A stretch of DNA of 64,000 bases from Peptococcaceae bacterium (GCA_900759105.1 CAAETY010000147.1:14944-78943); one strand, 5' to 3'. Positions 1 through 8,549 are shown, counted from the stretch's first letter. Numbers and translations are program-made. The notes: generated by a model from the sequence alone, not told the origin.

Positions 1-6
1 ATTCAT
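1..6 (-). CDS. Start of next gene, probably azlD (partial)
   Basis: An ATG reads leftwards at 6-4, two bases after the azlC stop codon, with GAGGAGG inside the end of azlC as its ribosome-binding site. Only two codons (Met-Asn) are in the window. In most genomes AzlC is followed by its small membrane partner AzlD, so this is an inference from gene order, not from protein sequence. Confidence 0.4.
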
Positions 7-8
7 GC

Positions 9-773
9 TTAGACCTCCTCGGGATCGTTATGAACCGGGAACAGGATGGCAGCGATGCCGGAAATAACCACGGTTAGAATGATGATGACGGTGCCGCTTG
101 AAAGGTCACGCAGCCATGGGAGCAGGGTGGACGCATAGCTTGCAATAAAGCTAATCAGCACAATGGCACCGATTAAATGGTTGTTGCGACAAGGTGGGAT
201 GATAATGGCAAGAAACATTCCAAAGAGCGCCACGCCCAACGCTTCAACAATCACTGCCGGCAGCACATCTCCGGCAATAATACCGCAGGCGGTGCCAATT
301 GCCCAGCCCGGAGAGGCGATGGCAAAGGCGCCGTAATTATAGAATGGGTTGATATAGCCGGGGCGCGCGATGCTGATGCCAAAGATTTCATCGGTAATGC
401 CAAAGGCAACGAGAAAACGATGGTAGAAGGGCGTATTTTCGGAAAAACGTTGGCTCAAGGCGGCACTCATCAGCATGTAGCGGGCATTGGCAATAAGGCT
501 CATAAGCGCCATTTGCGTGTAGGTGCCCAATGCAGCGATGACAGTGAGGGCAGCATATTGACCGGCAGAGGCATTGACAAGGGCACTCAACAGAAAGCCT
601 TGCAGTGCGTCAAGACCAACGGCACCGGCTTGGATACCCAAGGAAAAGGCGACGGCGAAATAACCGAGGGCGATGGGGATGCCGTCAAGAAACCCTTCGC
701 GGAAGGCGGTGAGATTATCTTGATATGAATAGATACCGTGTTTTTCTTTTGGCAGGGATTGAAGCGCTGACAT
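9..773 (-). CDS. azlC: AzlC family branched-chain amino acid exporter subunit
   Basis: A 254-residue polytopic membrane protein of the AzlC family, the large subunit of the AzlCD exporter for branched-chain amino acids and analogues such as azaleucine. Family-like features are an N-terminal GIPIALGY stretch at about residue 31, the NASAGQYAAL segment and NARYMLM at about residue 95, with about six hydrophobic segments. The ATG at 773 sits behind AGAGGAGG with good spacing. The next gene starts 2 bases after its stop and is probably azlD. A LysR regulator is transcribed divergently, and the shared gap holds an LTTR-type palindrome, so substrate-responsive control by that regulator is likely. 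Substrate choice is inferred from the family only. Confidence 0.92.
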   Translation of the reverse strand: MSALQSLPKEKHGIYSYQDNLTAFREGFLDGIPIALGYFAVAFSLGIQAGAVGLDALQGFLLSALVNASAGQYAALTVIAALGTYTQMALMSLIANARYMLMSAALSQRFSENTPFYHRFLVAFGITDEIFGISIARPGYINPFYNYGAFAIASPGWAIGTACGIIAGDVLPAVIVEALGVALFGMFLAIIIPPCRNNHLIGAIVLISFIASYASTLLPWLRDLSSGTVIIILTVVISGIAAILFPVHNDPEEV

Positions 774-830
774 GAAAATGCCTCCTCTTTCTGTATAATA
801 ATGAAGCTTATGGCACCCATTATACGATTA

Positions 831-851
831 GCGTTGACATTAGTAAAACGC
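831..851. promoter_or_regulatory. LysR-type operator (GCGTT-N11-AACGC)
   Basis: A perfect interrupted palindrome, GCGTT at 831-835 and AACGC at 847-851, with 11 bases between. It contains the T-N11-A core that LysR-type regulators bind, and lies midway between azlC and the divergent lysR-type gene. Binding is inferred. Confidence 0.6.
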
Positions 852-899
852 ATAATTATTATGAACGTATAAGGAAATGAGATGAAGGGAAGTGTGCCC

Positions 900-1766
900 A
901 TGCTATCGAAATATGACATTTTTTGTAAAGTGGTTGAATACGGTGGCTTTACCAAGGCTGCCAACGCCATTAGCTATTCTCAGAGTGCGGTGAGCCAAAC
1001 AGTGAAAAATTTGGAGCAAGAGCTTGATTTGACCTTGTTGAATCGTGGGAAGGACGGTATTCACCTAACCGGTGACGGCGAAGCAATTTTTCCCTATATT
1101 CAAGGCATTGCCAACGCTGAAAAGGCACTGGTGCGCCGTCAAAAAGAATTGCACGGTTTGACAAACAGTGTCATTCGCATTGGCACATTTACGAGTGTGA
1201 GCCGCAATTTGCTTCCGGGCTGGATGGTTGATTTTAAGGCGCTGTATCCGGATATTCGCTTTGTCTTGGAGCAAGGGGAGTACACGACCATCAGCGAATG
1301 GGTGCAAAATGATGTGGTCGACTTTGGCTTTGTGAATATGCATGCCGCTCCTGATATGGAAGGGCAGCTGCTTTACACCGATGAAATGTGTGCGGTGCTG
1401 CCGTTGGATCATCCTTTTGCAAAAAAAGAGGTGGTTAGCTTGCAGGCGCTTGCCGAGGAACCCTTGATTTTATTGGACGAAGGGGAATTTAACAGTCCCT
1501 TGCGTGCCTTTGAGCAAGCGGGGCTTGAGCCGCAAATCGCCTATGAAGTGTATGACGATTACACCATCATCGCCATGGTTGAAAAGAAGCTCGGCATTTC
1601 TATGATGTATCGCAAGGTGCTCTGTGGCTACGAAGACCATGTGGCGTTGTGCCCGGTGGATGCAGACCTGAGCCGCCCGGTGGGCATGATTTGGAATAAC
1701 TGGGACACCCTTCCGATTGCCGCACGCCGTTTTATCGAATTTATTGCCAAGCAACCGATTGCGTAA
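900..1766 (+). CDS. LysR family transcriptional regulator
   Basis: A 288-residue LysR-type regulator. Residues 1-60 form the winged helix-turn-helix, with the typical FTKAANAISYSQSAVSQ recognition region, and residues 90-288 form the periplasmic-binding-protein-like effector domain. I chose ATG 900 because it aligns with usual LysR N-termini and has GAAGGGAAG upstream; an in-frame ATG at 882 would add six residues. It is divergent from azlC and shares with it a T-N11-A palindrome at 831-851, so it probably controls azlCD in response to an amino acid and also itself. The effector is not visible from sequence. Confidence 0.93.
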   Translation: MLSKYDIFCKVVEYGGFTKAANAISYSQSAVSQTVKNLEQELDLTLLNRGKDGIHLTGDGEAIFPYIQGIANAEKALVRRQKELHGLTNSVIRIGTFTSVSRNLLPGWMVDFKALYPDIRFVLEQGEYTTISEWVQNDVVDFGFVNMHAAPDMEGQLLYTDEMCAVLPLDHPFAKKEVVSLQALAEEPLILLDEGEFNSPLRAFEQAGLEPQIAYEVYDDYTIIAMVEKKLGISMMYRKVLCGYEDHVALCPVDADLSRPVGMIWNNWDTLPIAARRFIEFIAKQPIA

Positions 1767-1814
1767 TTTAGCAAACGATTCAAACGCTTGCTTACTTATC
1801 GAGAAGCATAATAT

Positions 1815-1860
1815 AAGCCCATTGTCTGTAGCATAGTCAGGCTACAGACAATGGGCTTTT
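1815..1860 (+). terminator. Rho-independent terminator
   Basis: Perfect 18-bp stem (1815-1832 with 1841-1858) and 8-base loop ending in T residues, downstream of the LysR gene. Confidence 0.85.
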
Positions 1861-2025
1861 GTATGTAAATGGTGAAAGAAAAAAGGAAACGTTAAATTCT
1901 CCTAAAACTGTAGCCCAGACTATCGGCGTATTGAAAAAGTTCTTGCTATACTTAGTATAAAGTTCGTTGATAACGACGATGAAAGCTAAAACTATTGTAA
2001 ACAATAAGAATCGGAGGATATTCGA

Positions 2026-3912
2026 ATGGCTGAAATCAAATATACACACAAAGACCATATCATTACCTTACAAAAGCAAAGCGAAGAAGCATTCCTCGCA
2101 GAATTTGCTGCCGGTGACTACACTCTCACCAACCCACTCGTAAAACTCAACCCTTACATCATTTGCCCACTCAGCGCAATGATTCTCTTCAAGACCCCAC
2201 GTGCAGAAGAAGTAACCATTATCGTTCACGGTAAAGAAGCTGCAGGCGACATCTGCCACACCTTCCCTGCTGCTTACGAACACATTCTTCCTATCTACGG
2301 TCTTTATGCAGACTACGACAACCAAGTTGAAATCGTACTCCAAGACGGCAGCCGTCACACCGTAACCATCAAGACTGAACCAAAGATGGAAGGCGTACCT
2401 GAATCCACTTCTTGCGACACCACCCCGGAATACATGGGTGACAACATGGTATTCCTCACCGCTTCCATGCGTTCCTTCCCTGTAGGTTATGACTACAAAG
2501 GTGATCTTCGTTGGTACTGCGTAGAAAACCTCGCATTTGACATCAAGCGTATCGCTAACGGTCACATCCTCGTTGGGACCGAACGTCTTGTGAAGATGCC
2601 TTACTTCACCACCGGTTTGTATGAAATGAACTTCGGCGGTAAAATCTTCAAAGAATATGTTATTCCATGCGGTGGTTATCACCACGACCAATTCGAAATG
2701 GAAGACGGCAACATCTTGGCGCTCACCTTCGATTTCTACTCCGGCACTGTTGAAGACGTTTGCGTACTCTTAGACAGAAACACCGGCGAAATCTTGAAGA
2801 AATGGGATTACAAAAACGTGCTCCCACAACAAGGCCCTGGCTCCGGCAGCCAAACCGAAGAAGACTGGTTCCACAACAACGCTGTTTGGTACGACAAAAA
2901 AACCAACTCCTTGACCTTCTCCGGTCGTCACGAAGACGCTGTTATGAACATTGACTTCGAAACCGGCGAACTCAATTGGATTATCGGTGACCCGGAAAAC
3001 TGGCCACAAGAATATGTGGACAAGTATTTCTTCACCCCTGTTGGCGATGGTGACTTTGACTGGCAATACGAACAACACGCTTGCGTGGTTCTTCCTGACG
3101 GCGATGTGATGATGTTCGACAACGGTCACTATCGTTCTAAGAACCCAGATAAATACTGGGCAAACCATGACAACTTCTCCCGTGGCGTACGTTATCGCAT
3201 CAACACCGATGACATGACCATCGAACAAGTATGGCAATATGGGAAAGAACGCGGTGCGGACTTCTTCTCCCCATACATCTGCAATGTTGAATACTACGAT
3301 GAAGGCCATTACATGGTTCACTCCGGTGGTATCGGCTACTTGGACGGCAAATGCTGCGACGGCTTTGCTGTTATGATGGCAATGCAACCGGAATACAAGG
3401 ATCGCGTGACCTTCAACTCCATCACCTGCGAATTGGTTAACGATGAAGTGGTATATGAACTCCATGTTCCTGCAAACCTTTATCGTGCAGAAAAATTGCC
3501 ACTCTACTATGCCGGTGAAACCTTCGAACAAGGTGCAGGCGAATACGTAGGTGGCCTCATCGAAACCAAGACCACCCGCATGAAGATGAAAGCTGAAGAA
3601 ACCGGCGAAATCGTTCCGGATCATTATCAAGCAAACATCGTAGAAGAAGAAGACCGCTTCCTCTTCAACGCTATCTTCGAATCCGGTGAAATGGCACAGC
3701 TCTTGCTCATTGATGGCGAAGGCAACATCCGTCGTTACCCAATCGAGACCGTGACCCAAGAATTCACCGCAATGTGCGTAGGGACCTTCCAAAAGGCAGA
3801 CCCACGTAACATCGATACCTTCATCAACAAGACCGGCCTTGTTGGTCCACAAACTGTGAAGCTCTTGTGCGAAGACAAGATTTACGATACCGGTATTGTT
3901 GTTAACAAGTAA
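2026..3912 (+). CDS. Arylsulfate sulfotransferase (ASST family)
   Basis: A 628-residue member of the PAPS-independent arylsulfate sulfotransferase family, which moves sulfate from one phenolic sulfate ester to another phenol through a sulfohistidine intermediate. The N-terminal beta domain (about 1-115) is followed by the beta-propeller-type catalytic domain. Candidate active-site histidines are in WFHNNAVWYD (about residue 283) and QHACVVLPDG (about 351), followed by MFDNGHYR. There is no signal peptide, so the enzyme looks cytoplasmic, unlike the periplasmic enterobacterial ASST. Start ATG 2026 has CGGAGGA upstream. Codon choice is strongly biased (AAC, TTC, CGT, GAA), like ackA here, which suggests very high expression. 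The SDR opposite may act on related phenols or steroids; that link is inferred. Confidence 0.9.
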   Translation: MAEIKYTHKDHIITLQKQSEEAFLAEFAAGDYTLTNPLVKLNPYIICPLSAMILFKTPRAEEVTIIVHGKEAAGDICHTFPAAYEHILPIYGLYADYDNQVEIVLQDGSRHTVTIKTEPKMEGVPESTSCDTTPEYMGDNMVFLTASMRSFPVGYDYKGDLRWYCVENLAFDIKRIANGHILVGTERLVKMPYFTTGLYEMNFGGKIFKEYVIPCGGYHHDQFEMEDGNILALTFDFYSGTVEDVCVLLDRNTGEILKKWDYKNVLPQQGPGSGSQTEEDWFHNNAVWYDKKTNSLTFSGRHEDAVMNIDFETGELNWIIGDPENWPQEYVDKYFFTPVGDGDFDWQYEQHACVVLPDGDVMMFDNGHYRSKNPDKYWANHDNFSRGVRYRINTDDMTIEQVWQYGKERGADFFSPYICNVEYYDEGHYMVHSGGIGYLDGKCCDGFAVMMAMQPEYKDRVTFNSITCELVNDEVVYELHVPANLYRAEKLPLYYAGETFEQGAGEYVGGLIETKTTRMKMKAEETGEIVPDHYQANIVEEEDRFLFNAIFESGEMAQLLLIDGEGNIRRYPIETVTQEFTAMCVGTFQKADPRNIDTFINKTGLVGPQTVKLLCEDKIYDTGIVVNK

Positions 3913-3953
3913 TGCCGTTCGGATACGGTCCGTCTAAATCCTTCAAATAAACA

Positions 3954-3992
3954 AATGCCCTGCTTTTCTTTCGAGAAAGGTAGGGCATTGTT
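3954..3992 (+). terminator. Rho-independent terminator of the sulfotransferase gene
   Basis: Long hairpin with AATGCCC and GGGCATT arms around an inner CTTTCT/AGAAAG stem, 40 bases after the stop codon. Confidence 0.75.
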
Positions 3993-4006
3993 ATCGTTGC
4001 CGACAG

Positions 4007-4048
4007 AAAAACAAGGGCCGAGGAGGGGGTTCCTCTAGCCCTTGTTTT
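4007..4048 (-). terminator. Rho-independent terminator
   Basis: AAAACAAGGGC and GCCCTTGTTTT arms with an inner GGAGG/CCTC stem. It follows the NTF2-like gene on the minus strand and could also stop readthrough from the plus side. Confidence 0.75.
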
Positions 4049-4076
4049 ACAGGAAAGCACCTTGTATGGAATTGTA

Positions 4077-4415
4077 TTACATAGCGAGAATGTTCAAGCG
4101 ATCGATTTTGCCGTCTTCAGTGACGGATGAGAGGTAGGCGACCACCGGAACAGTCACGCCATTATACACGATAAAATACCAGGCAACATTGTCATCGGTG
4201 AATTTGACACCACTGACAGTGAATGGCCCTCTGTTCATCCCAAATTTGTGGTGATACATCATTTCAACAGCCATTTTGCCACAGAGGTGAACGGTATCAT
4301 AGCCAATTCGGCGCCAGGAAGCGTCGTGAAGGACGCCGTTATCATCAAAGAGGTCGGCCATGCCGACATTGTCGCCGCGCTTTAAGCAGTCAATAAATTG
4401 TTCTAATAAAGTCAT
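4077..4415 (-). CDS. NTF2-like (SnoaL-type) small protein
   Basis: A 112-residue protein with the pattern of the NTF2/SnoaL cone fold: an N-terminal helix (MTLLEQFIDCLKRGD), an aspartate-rich turn, and alternating beta strands with conserved aromatics (AWYFIVYNGV). Such proteins are small isomerases, hydratases or ligand binders. The ATG at 4415 is preferred because GGAGGG lies just upstream; an in-frame TTG at 4430 would lie on that site. It follows the SDR gene by 15 bases and is surely co-transcribed with it, so it may handle the same steroid-like or phenolic substrate. The exact reaction is unknown. Confidence 0.7.
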   Translation of the reverse strand: MTLLEQFIDCLKRGDNVGMADLFDDNGVLHDASWRRIGYDTVHLCGKMAVEMMYHHKFGMNRGPFTVSGVKFTDDNVAWYFIVYNGVTVPVVAYLSSVTEDGKIDRLNILAM

Positions 4416-4430
4416 ATCCGTTCCCTCCAA

Positions 4431-5204
4431 TCAGAATCTTTCAGAACGTAAGAGGGCGTCAATCCCGCCGTCTACGAAAAGGATAACACCATTAATACCA
4501 CTGGCCTTCTTGGAAGCCAAGAAGGTAATGCCGTTGGCGACTTCTTCTGCATCCAAGAATTCCTTGGTGCCGTAACGGGTTGGAATTGGGATAACCAACG
4601 CAGCCTCGCGTTGTGCATCGGTGAGCCCTCTGGTCATGGCAGTGGTGGTATTCCCCGGTGCAACGGCATTGAGGCGAAGTCCGTCAACTGCCCAGGATGC
4701 ACTCATGCGACGTACCCAGCGTGCCAAGGCAAATTTAGAGGAGCTATAGCAGGATGCTGCTTGTTCCGGCTTGGCAAGGTCGGCAAGCTCAAGACCACGC
4801 TCTTTGTTGCGCACATGGTTCAAAACGTGTGCCCAGTCCAAACGAACTGTCGCATTGGTGATAGAGTTGGAAGCGGTCATCACGCAATTGCCCTTTTTCA
4901 TTTTAAGAAGTTGGCGCAGACCCTCTGCCAATTCAATCGCAGCGTAGTAGTTCAAAGAGAAAATAACTCTAGGCGGTGCGGTTGGACCAACCCCGGCATT
5001 GCAAATCAGACAATCAATACCATCTGGATAACGGTTTTTAACTTCTTGGATAGCGGCTTCAACCCCTTCTGGGGTTGACAAGTCTACTTCGAAATCACCG
5101 TGTTTATAGTCAATGTTAAATACTTCGTGACCCTCTGCTTCAAGTTGTTGCTTGGCAGCTAAACCAATCCCGGCGCCACCACCGGTAATTACATAAACGC
5201 CCAT
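4431..5204 (-). CDS. SDR oxidoreductase, 3-alpha-hydroxysteroid dehydrogenase-like
   Basis: A 257-residue short-chain dehydrogenase with all family motifs: TGGGAGIG dinucleotide site (residues 7-14), NAG (69-71), a serine at 112 or 114, and catalytic Tyr153 and Lys157 in YSSSK. Its length, the DLST-EG segment at 41-47, LRLNAVAPG, and the VDGGIDALLR ending resemble, from memory, the 3-alpha-hydroxysteroid dehydrogenase/carbonyl reductase of Comamonas. The substrate could therefore be a bile acid or other steroid, but a plain carbonyl reductase is possible. GGAGG precedes ATG 5204. It forms an operon with the NTF2-like gene and faces the sulfotransferase gene. Confidence 0.88.
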   Translation of the reverse strand: MGVYVITGGGAGIGLAAKQQLEAEGHEVFNIDYKHGDFEVDLSTPEGVEAAIQEVKNRYPDGIDCLICNAGVGPTAPPRVIFSLNYYAAIELAEGLRQLLKMKKGNCVMTASNSITNATVRLDWAHVLNHVRNKERGLELADLAKPEQAASCYSSSKFALARWVRRMSASWAVDGLRLNAVAPGNTTTAMTRGLTDAQREAALVIPIPTRYGTKEFLDAEEVANGITFLASKKASGINGVILFVDGGIDALLRSERF

Positions 5205-5532
5205 CGTAAATCCTCCTTACAGCTTGTATCATCATTGCATGTTCAAATCGTTCTCGAAACGTTTCTGGTTGGAATTTGTTGTTGTAATGGAGTATAATTC
5301 GGATTTCTTCATTCGTCAATATTTTCTGTGCTTTCCAAACAGTCTGAAAATTTATAATACGGATAAATGGCGTTCGAAATGTTAGAATAAGATGCAGCAT
5401 TTATGTTATTATTTGTAGATTTTATTGAAAAAAGGCAGAAAAATCCACATATAATGCGCAAAAGTACGCGTATAGAAAACAAAACACAGATATGCACATG
5501 CATAATGGACAAAGTAAAAATTTCACAAAGTT
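5205..5532. other. AT-rich gap between SDR promoter and lipase terminator
   Basis: About 330 bases with no supported gene. It must carry the promoter of the SDR operon, close to 5205-5290. The rest is AT-rich without a repeat or structure I can defend. Confidence 0.5.
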
Positions 5533-5568
5533 AAAATCCCCGTATCCTAGCGTGAATACGGGGATTAA
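5533..5568 (-). terminator. Rho-independent terminator of the patatin gene
   Basis: Perfect 11-bp arms AATCCCCGTAT and ATACGGGGATT (5535-5545 with 5556-5566), followed on the minus strand by a short T run. Confidence 0.8.
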
Positions 5569-5605
5569 GTATATGTTGAAATTTATGGTCATTCGGTATT
5601 TTTCT

Positions 5606-6481
5606 TTAGGCGTGTTCCATCCAGTCGAGCCATTCTTCCAGATGATTTTTTGCTTGTTCGCGACCCAGTGCCCAAGTTTTTTCCAAAACCTCACGCTCAT
5701 GATCGGTACGACTCACCGGCATGGTTTCCGGATAAAGCACCAAAGCGCGCCCATCGGCTTCCATTTTTTCAATGAGCGCCATTTGTATATTGTATCGTTC
5801 GGCACGTAATTTCAAGGCCTCGGAAACTTTTGGATGGTCGCGGTAGAAGTATTTGGCGATTTTTTCACTGGTAGAGGTTTCGCGGCGATACCCACGCTGG
5901 TGGGTTGGGAGGATGACAAAGCGTTCAATGCCGGCATCAATCGCCGGTTGAATTACAAAGCATTCGCGCACACCGCCGTCAACATAGCCGATGCCATCAA
6001 TATAGGTCGGTGGCATCATCATAGGCAGTGAGCTGGAAGCACGGCAAATACGCATGAGGTCGCGGTAGCTGGAAATATCCGCTTGGTGCCAATAACGGAT
6101 TTCACCGGTGTCTTGATTAAAGGCACTTAGCGCGATTTCTACGCCGCTATCGTGGAAAATGCGCCAATTTTCCTCCATCCCTTCTTCATTGTAGAAAGCT
6201 TCTTCGTAGATGGAAAAGGAATTAAAATAGCCTTCACCGCGTAATAAGGGCTTCAAGCCTACATTGTTTGGATCGGAGGAAAGGTCGATAAAACCTGTGC
6301 GCATACGTTCAATATTTTGCATGACATAGTTAACGGCAATGGTGGTGCCGGCGCTTACGCCGGTAACGTATGGAAATTTAATACCTGCTTCAAGCATCAC
6401 CGAAGCCATACCACCGGTATAAACGGCACGCATACCGCCGCCTTCGCAGATGAGCGCCGTATTGGGAATGAAGTGCTGCAT
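5606..6481 (-). CDS. Patatin-like phospholipase family protein
   Basis: A 291-residue patatin-like serine lipase with the full catalytic set: oxyanion loop GGGMR at 14-18, nucleophile elbow GVSAG at 41-45 (Ser43) and the DGG dyad with Asp168. It resembles the cytoplasmic patatin group common in Bacillota; no signal peptide or membrane segment is seen. The start is ATG 6481, behind AAGGAGC; a TTG further up at 6499 would put the ribosome-binding site inside the gene. It is a single-gene unit with its own terminator. The family hydrolyses acyl esters of lipids; the natural substrate is unknown. Confidence 0.9.
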   Translation of the reverse strand: MQHFIPNTALICEGGGMRAVYTGGMASVMLEAGIKFPYVTGVSAGTTIAVNYVMQNIERMRTGFIDLSSDPNNVGLKPLLRGEGYFNSFSIYEEAFYNEEGMEENWRIFHDSGVEIALSAFNQDTGEIRYWHQADISSYRDLMRICRASSSLPMMMPPTYIDGIGYVDGGVRECFVIQPAIDAGIERFVILPTHQRGYRRETSTSEKIAKYFYRDHPKVSEALKLRAERYNIQMALIEKMEADGRALVLYPETMPVSRTDHEREVLEKTWALGREQAKNHLEEWLDWMEHA

Positions 6482-6565
6482 AAACAGAGCTCCTTTCAAT
6501 CATAAAATGTGCAATACTGCACGTGGTTCGTGTTTATTATAGCACAATCCACTTGTTTACTTGCA

Positions 6566-6594
6566 TTAAAAAGCCTGCCGCCGAAGCAGCAGGC
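6566..6594 (-). terminator. Rho-independent terminator
   Basis: GCCTGC/GCAGGC hairpin followed on the minus strand by TTTTT, ending the polyphosphate phosphotransferase and lysine-rich gene pair. Confidence 0.85.
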
Positions 6595-6656
6595 GAGGGG
6601 GAGCAATGATCAATTGAATCGGTGGACGTTCGCATTTCATGCGCATGTCCACACGC

Positions 6657-7010
6657 TTATTTCTTCTTTTTGTCTTTTTTCTTTGCGTTCTTCTTCGCTT
6701 TTTTATCTTTTTTGGCTTTTTTAGCCTTTTTAGCAGTTTTTTTCTTTTTTGCTTTCTTTTTATCTTTTTTCTTCTTGTCCTTTTTGTCGTCCTTTTTCTT
6801 CTTTTTCTTGTCTTTTTTCTTTTCGACAAGTTCAGTTACCAAGACGGCAAGTGGCGCTTCTTCTGCCTGAGGGGCATCTTCAGCGCATTCACCGGTCAAA
6901 GGAATGGCTGTTTCAGCAAGAATTTCTTCGGTGGTGTCTGCACATGGGGTATCGTTTACGCCTGCAATGATTTCCTCTTCAAGTCGTTCTTTTTCATTGA
7001 TGGTAGACAT
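6657..7010 (-). CDS. Small protein with acidic N-half and polylysine C-terminal tail
   Basis: A 117-residue protein of two opposite halves. Residues 1-62 are acidic and rich in Glu and Ala. From about residue 63 to the end the chain is almost only Lys with scattered Asp and Ala (KKKDKKKKKKDDKKDKKKKD and on). The gene starts 3 bases after the stop of the polyphosphate:AMP phosphotransferase and ends at a good terminator, so both are made from one mRNA. No family is recognised. A role as a polyphosphate- or nucleic-acid-binding partner is inferred from charge and context. The long A/T homopolymer runs of the tail could be slippery in replication or translation. Confidence 0.75.
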   Translation of the reverse strand: MSTINEKERLEEEIIAGVNDTPCADTTEEILAETAIPLTGECAEDAPQAEEAPLAVLVTELVEKKKDKKKKKKDDKKDKKKKDKKKAKKKKTAKKAKKAKKDKKAKKNAKKKDKKKK

Positions 7011-7013
7011 GGT

Positions 7014-8549
7014 TTAGGACTCCTTTTTTTCTTTGCCTTGTGTGCTATCGTCTTTCAATGCTTTGGTGGCATCTTTTTCAAGATGCACATTAACACCTTT
7101 CTTTTCAAGTGCCTTGGTTGCGGCTTCGACAAAATGTTTCAAAACCTCAATACGGGCATATTGCTTGTTCATTCCCGGAATAATCGTCCAAGGTGCATGA
7201 ATGGTCGAGGTGCGTACAATCATGTCATTCATAGCGTCGGTATAATCATCGAATTTTTCGTGATTACGCCAATCCTCATCGGTAATTTTATAGGTTTTTT
7301 CCGGTGTGTTTTCGCGTTCTTTGAAACGCGCCAATTGCTCTTCCTTGTCGATGACGAGCAGGAATTTCAAAATAACGTAGCCGTCCTCAACGAGGGACTG
7401 TTCCATCTCGTTGATTTCCGAGTAGGCCTCTTGCCAACGTTCTACCGGTGTAAAGCCTTCGATACGTTCTACCATAACGCGCCCGTACCAGCTGCGGTCA
7501 TAAATGGTGAGATGACCGGGGATTGGGAAGGTTTGATAGAACCGCCAGAGATAATGGTGAGAAAGCTCGTATTTTGTTGGTGCGGCGGTTGTCGCCACTT
7601 GATAACTGCGTGGATCCATCAGACGTGTCAAACGTTTAATGCAACCACCCTTGCCGGCCGCATCGGTGCCTTCAAAGACAGCAATCGTTGGGATTTTGTG
7701 ACGGTAGAGCTGATAAAGCAAATCAGCCGCTTGCTTTTGCAGTGGACGTAATTGTGCACGATATTCTTCTTCGCTGATGGACTTGCTTAAATCGACCAAA
7801 TCCAACGGGCGGGTGATGGTTGGTGGCAACGGCTGCGTGCAGGATGGCGCCGGTGTGTTAAGATGCCATTGCAAGCTGTGAATCACAGTGACCAACACCT
7901 GCTGAGATGTGCGCTTTTTGTCCGGCCCGATTTCAATAACGCGCCATGGACAAGAAAGCGTTGATGTATGATTGATAATGCGTTCAAAATGATGACGGAA
8001 TTTATCGTAATGCTTGAGCTGATGATGGTCAAAATCCGAAAGCATGTAACGACGATTTTCATCCTTGGAAATTTCCTCGATGTTTTTCTCCATATGCTCC
8101 TTGCTTTGGTCTAAGAAGATTTTGACAATCATACAGCCGTCATCGTTTAAAAGACGTTCTAAGAAGGAAATATCGCGAACGGCATGCATAAATTCCACGT
8201 CATCCATATCAGGGTGGCGCATCAATTCACGGTAATAGCTGTGGTCAAAAATTCCAACTCGTCCATGAATAGGGAGCGATTGGAAGAAACGCCAAAGCAT
8301 AGGGTGCTCCTTGTCTGTTTCCGTCGCATCCTTGAATTGCGAGAGATGGAAATAACGTGGGTCAATTTCACGTACAAGGTCATTTAAAATAAGCCCCTTG
8401 CCGGTGGCTTCCCAACCGGAAAGAACAATAAGCAAGCTGCGATCGGTATCCTTGAGCTGGCGCTGCAAAGTTCCCAAGAGCTCACCCAGTTCGGAGATTT
8501 CCATATCCATCATTGGATCGTCGATGGAAAAGGCCATTTTTCTGAGCAT
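7014..8549 (-). CDS. pap: Polyphosphate:AMP phosphotransferase (two-domain PPK2)
   Basis: A 511-residue protein with two fused PPK2 domains, the layout of class II PPK2 enzymes that use polyphosphate to turn AMP into ADP. The N-terminal domain has a Walker-A-like GWEATGKG (45-52). The C-terminal domain has FEGTDAAGKG at about residue 295, then DPRSYQV and YDRSWYGRVMVERIEGF, the lid and Walker B region of active PPK2 proteins. The length agrees with characterised PAP enzymes. ATG 8549 has AAAGGA and GAGGA upstream. The lysine-rich gene follows 3 bases downstream. No ppk1 or ppx gene is in the window, so the polyphosphate source is not visible. Confidence 0.93.
   Translation of the reverse strand: MLRKMAFSIDDPMMDMEISELGELLGTLQRQLKDTDRSLLIVLSGWEATGKGLILNDLVREIDPRYFHLSQFKDATETDKEHPMLWRFFQSLPIHGRVGIFDHSYYRELMRHPDMDDVEFMHAVRDISFLERLLNDDGCMIVKIFLDQSKEHMEKNIEEISKDENRRYMLSDFDHHQLKHYDKFRHHFERIINHTSTLSCPWRVIEIGPDKKRTSQQVLVTVIHSLQWHLNTPAPSCTQPLPPTITRPLDLVDLSKSISEEEYRAQLRPLQKQAADLLYQLYRHKIPTIAVFEGTDAAGKGGCIKRLTRLMDPRSYQVATTAAPTKYELSHHYLWRFYQTFPIPGHLTIYDRSWYGRVMVERIEGFTPVERWQEAYSEINEMEQSLVEDGYVILKFLLVIDKEEQLARFKERENTPEKTYKITDEDWRNHEKFDDYTDAMNDMIVRTSTIHAPWTIIPGMNKQYARIEVLKHFVEAATKALEKKGVNVHLEKDATKALKDDSTQGKEKKES

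Noticed and set aside
2068..3852. Long minus-strand frames under the sulfotransferase gene
   Set aside because: Shadows of its codon bias; no ribosome-binding sites and no known domain.
6566..6870. Several Phe/Leu- or Lys/Arg-rich frames overlapping the lysine-rich gene
   Set aside because: All are other frames of the AAG/AAA repeats; only the 7010-6657 frame has the right spacing to the upstream gene and a balanced N-terminal half.
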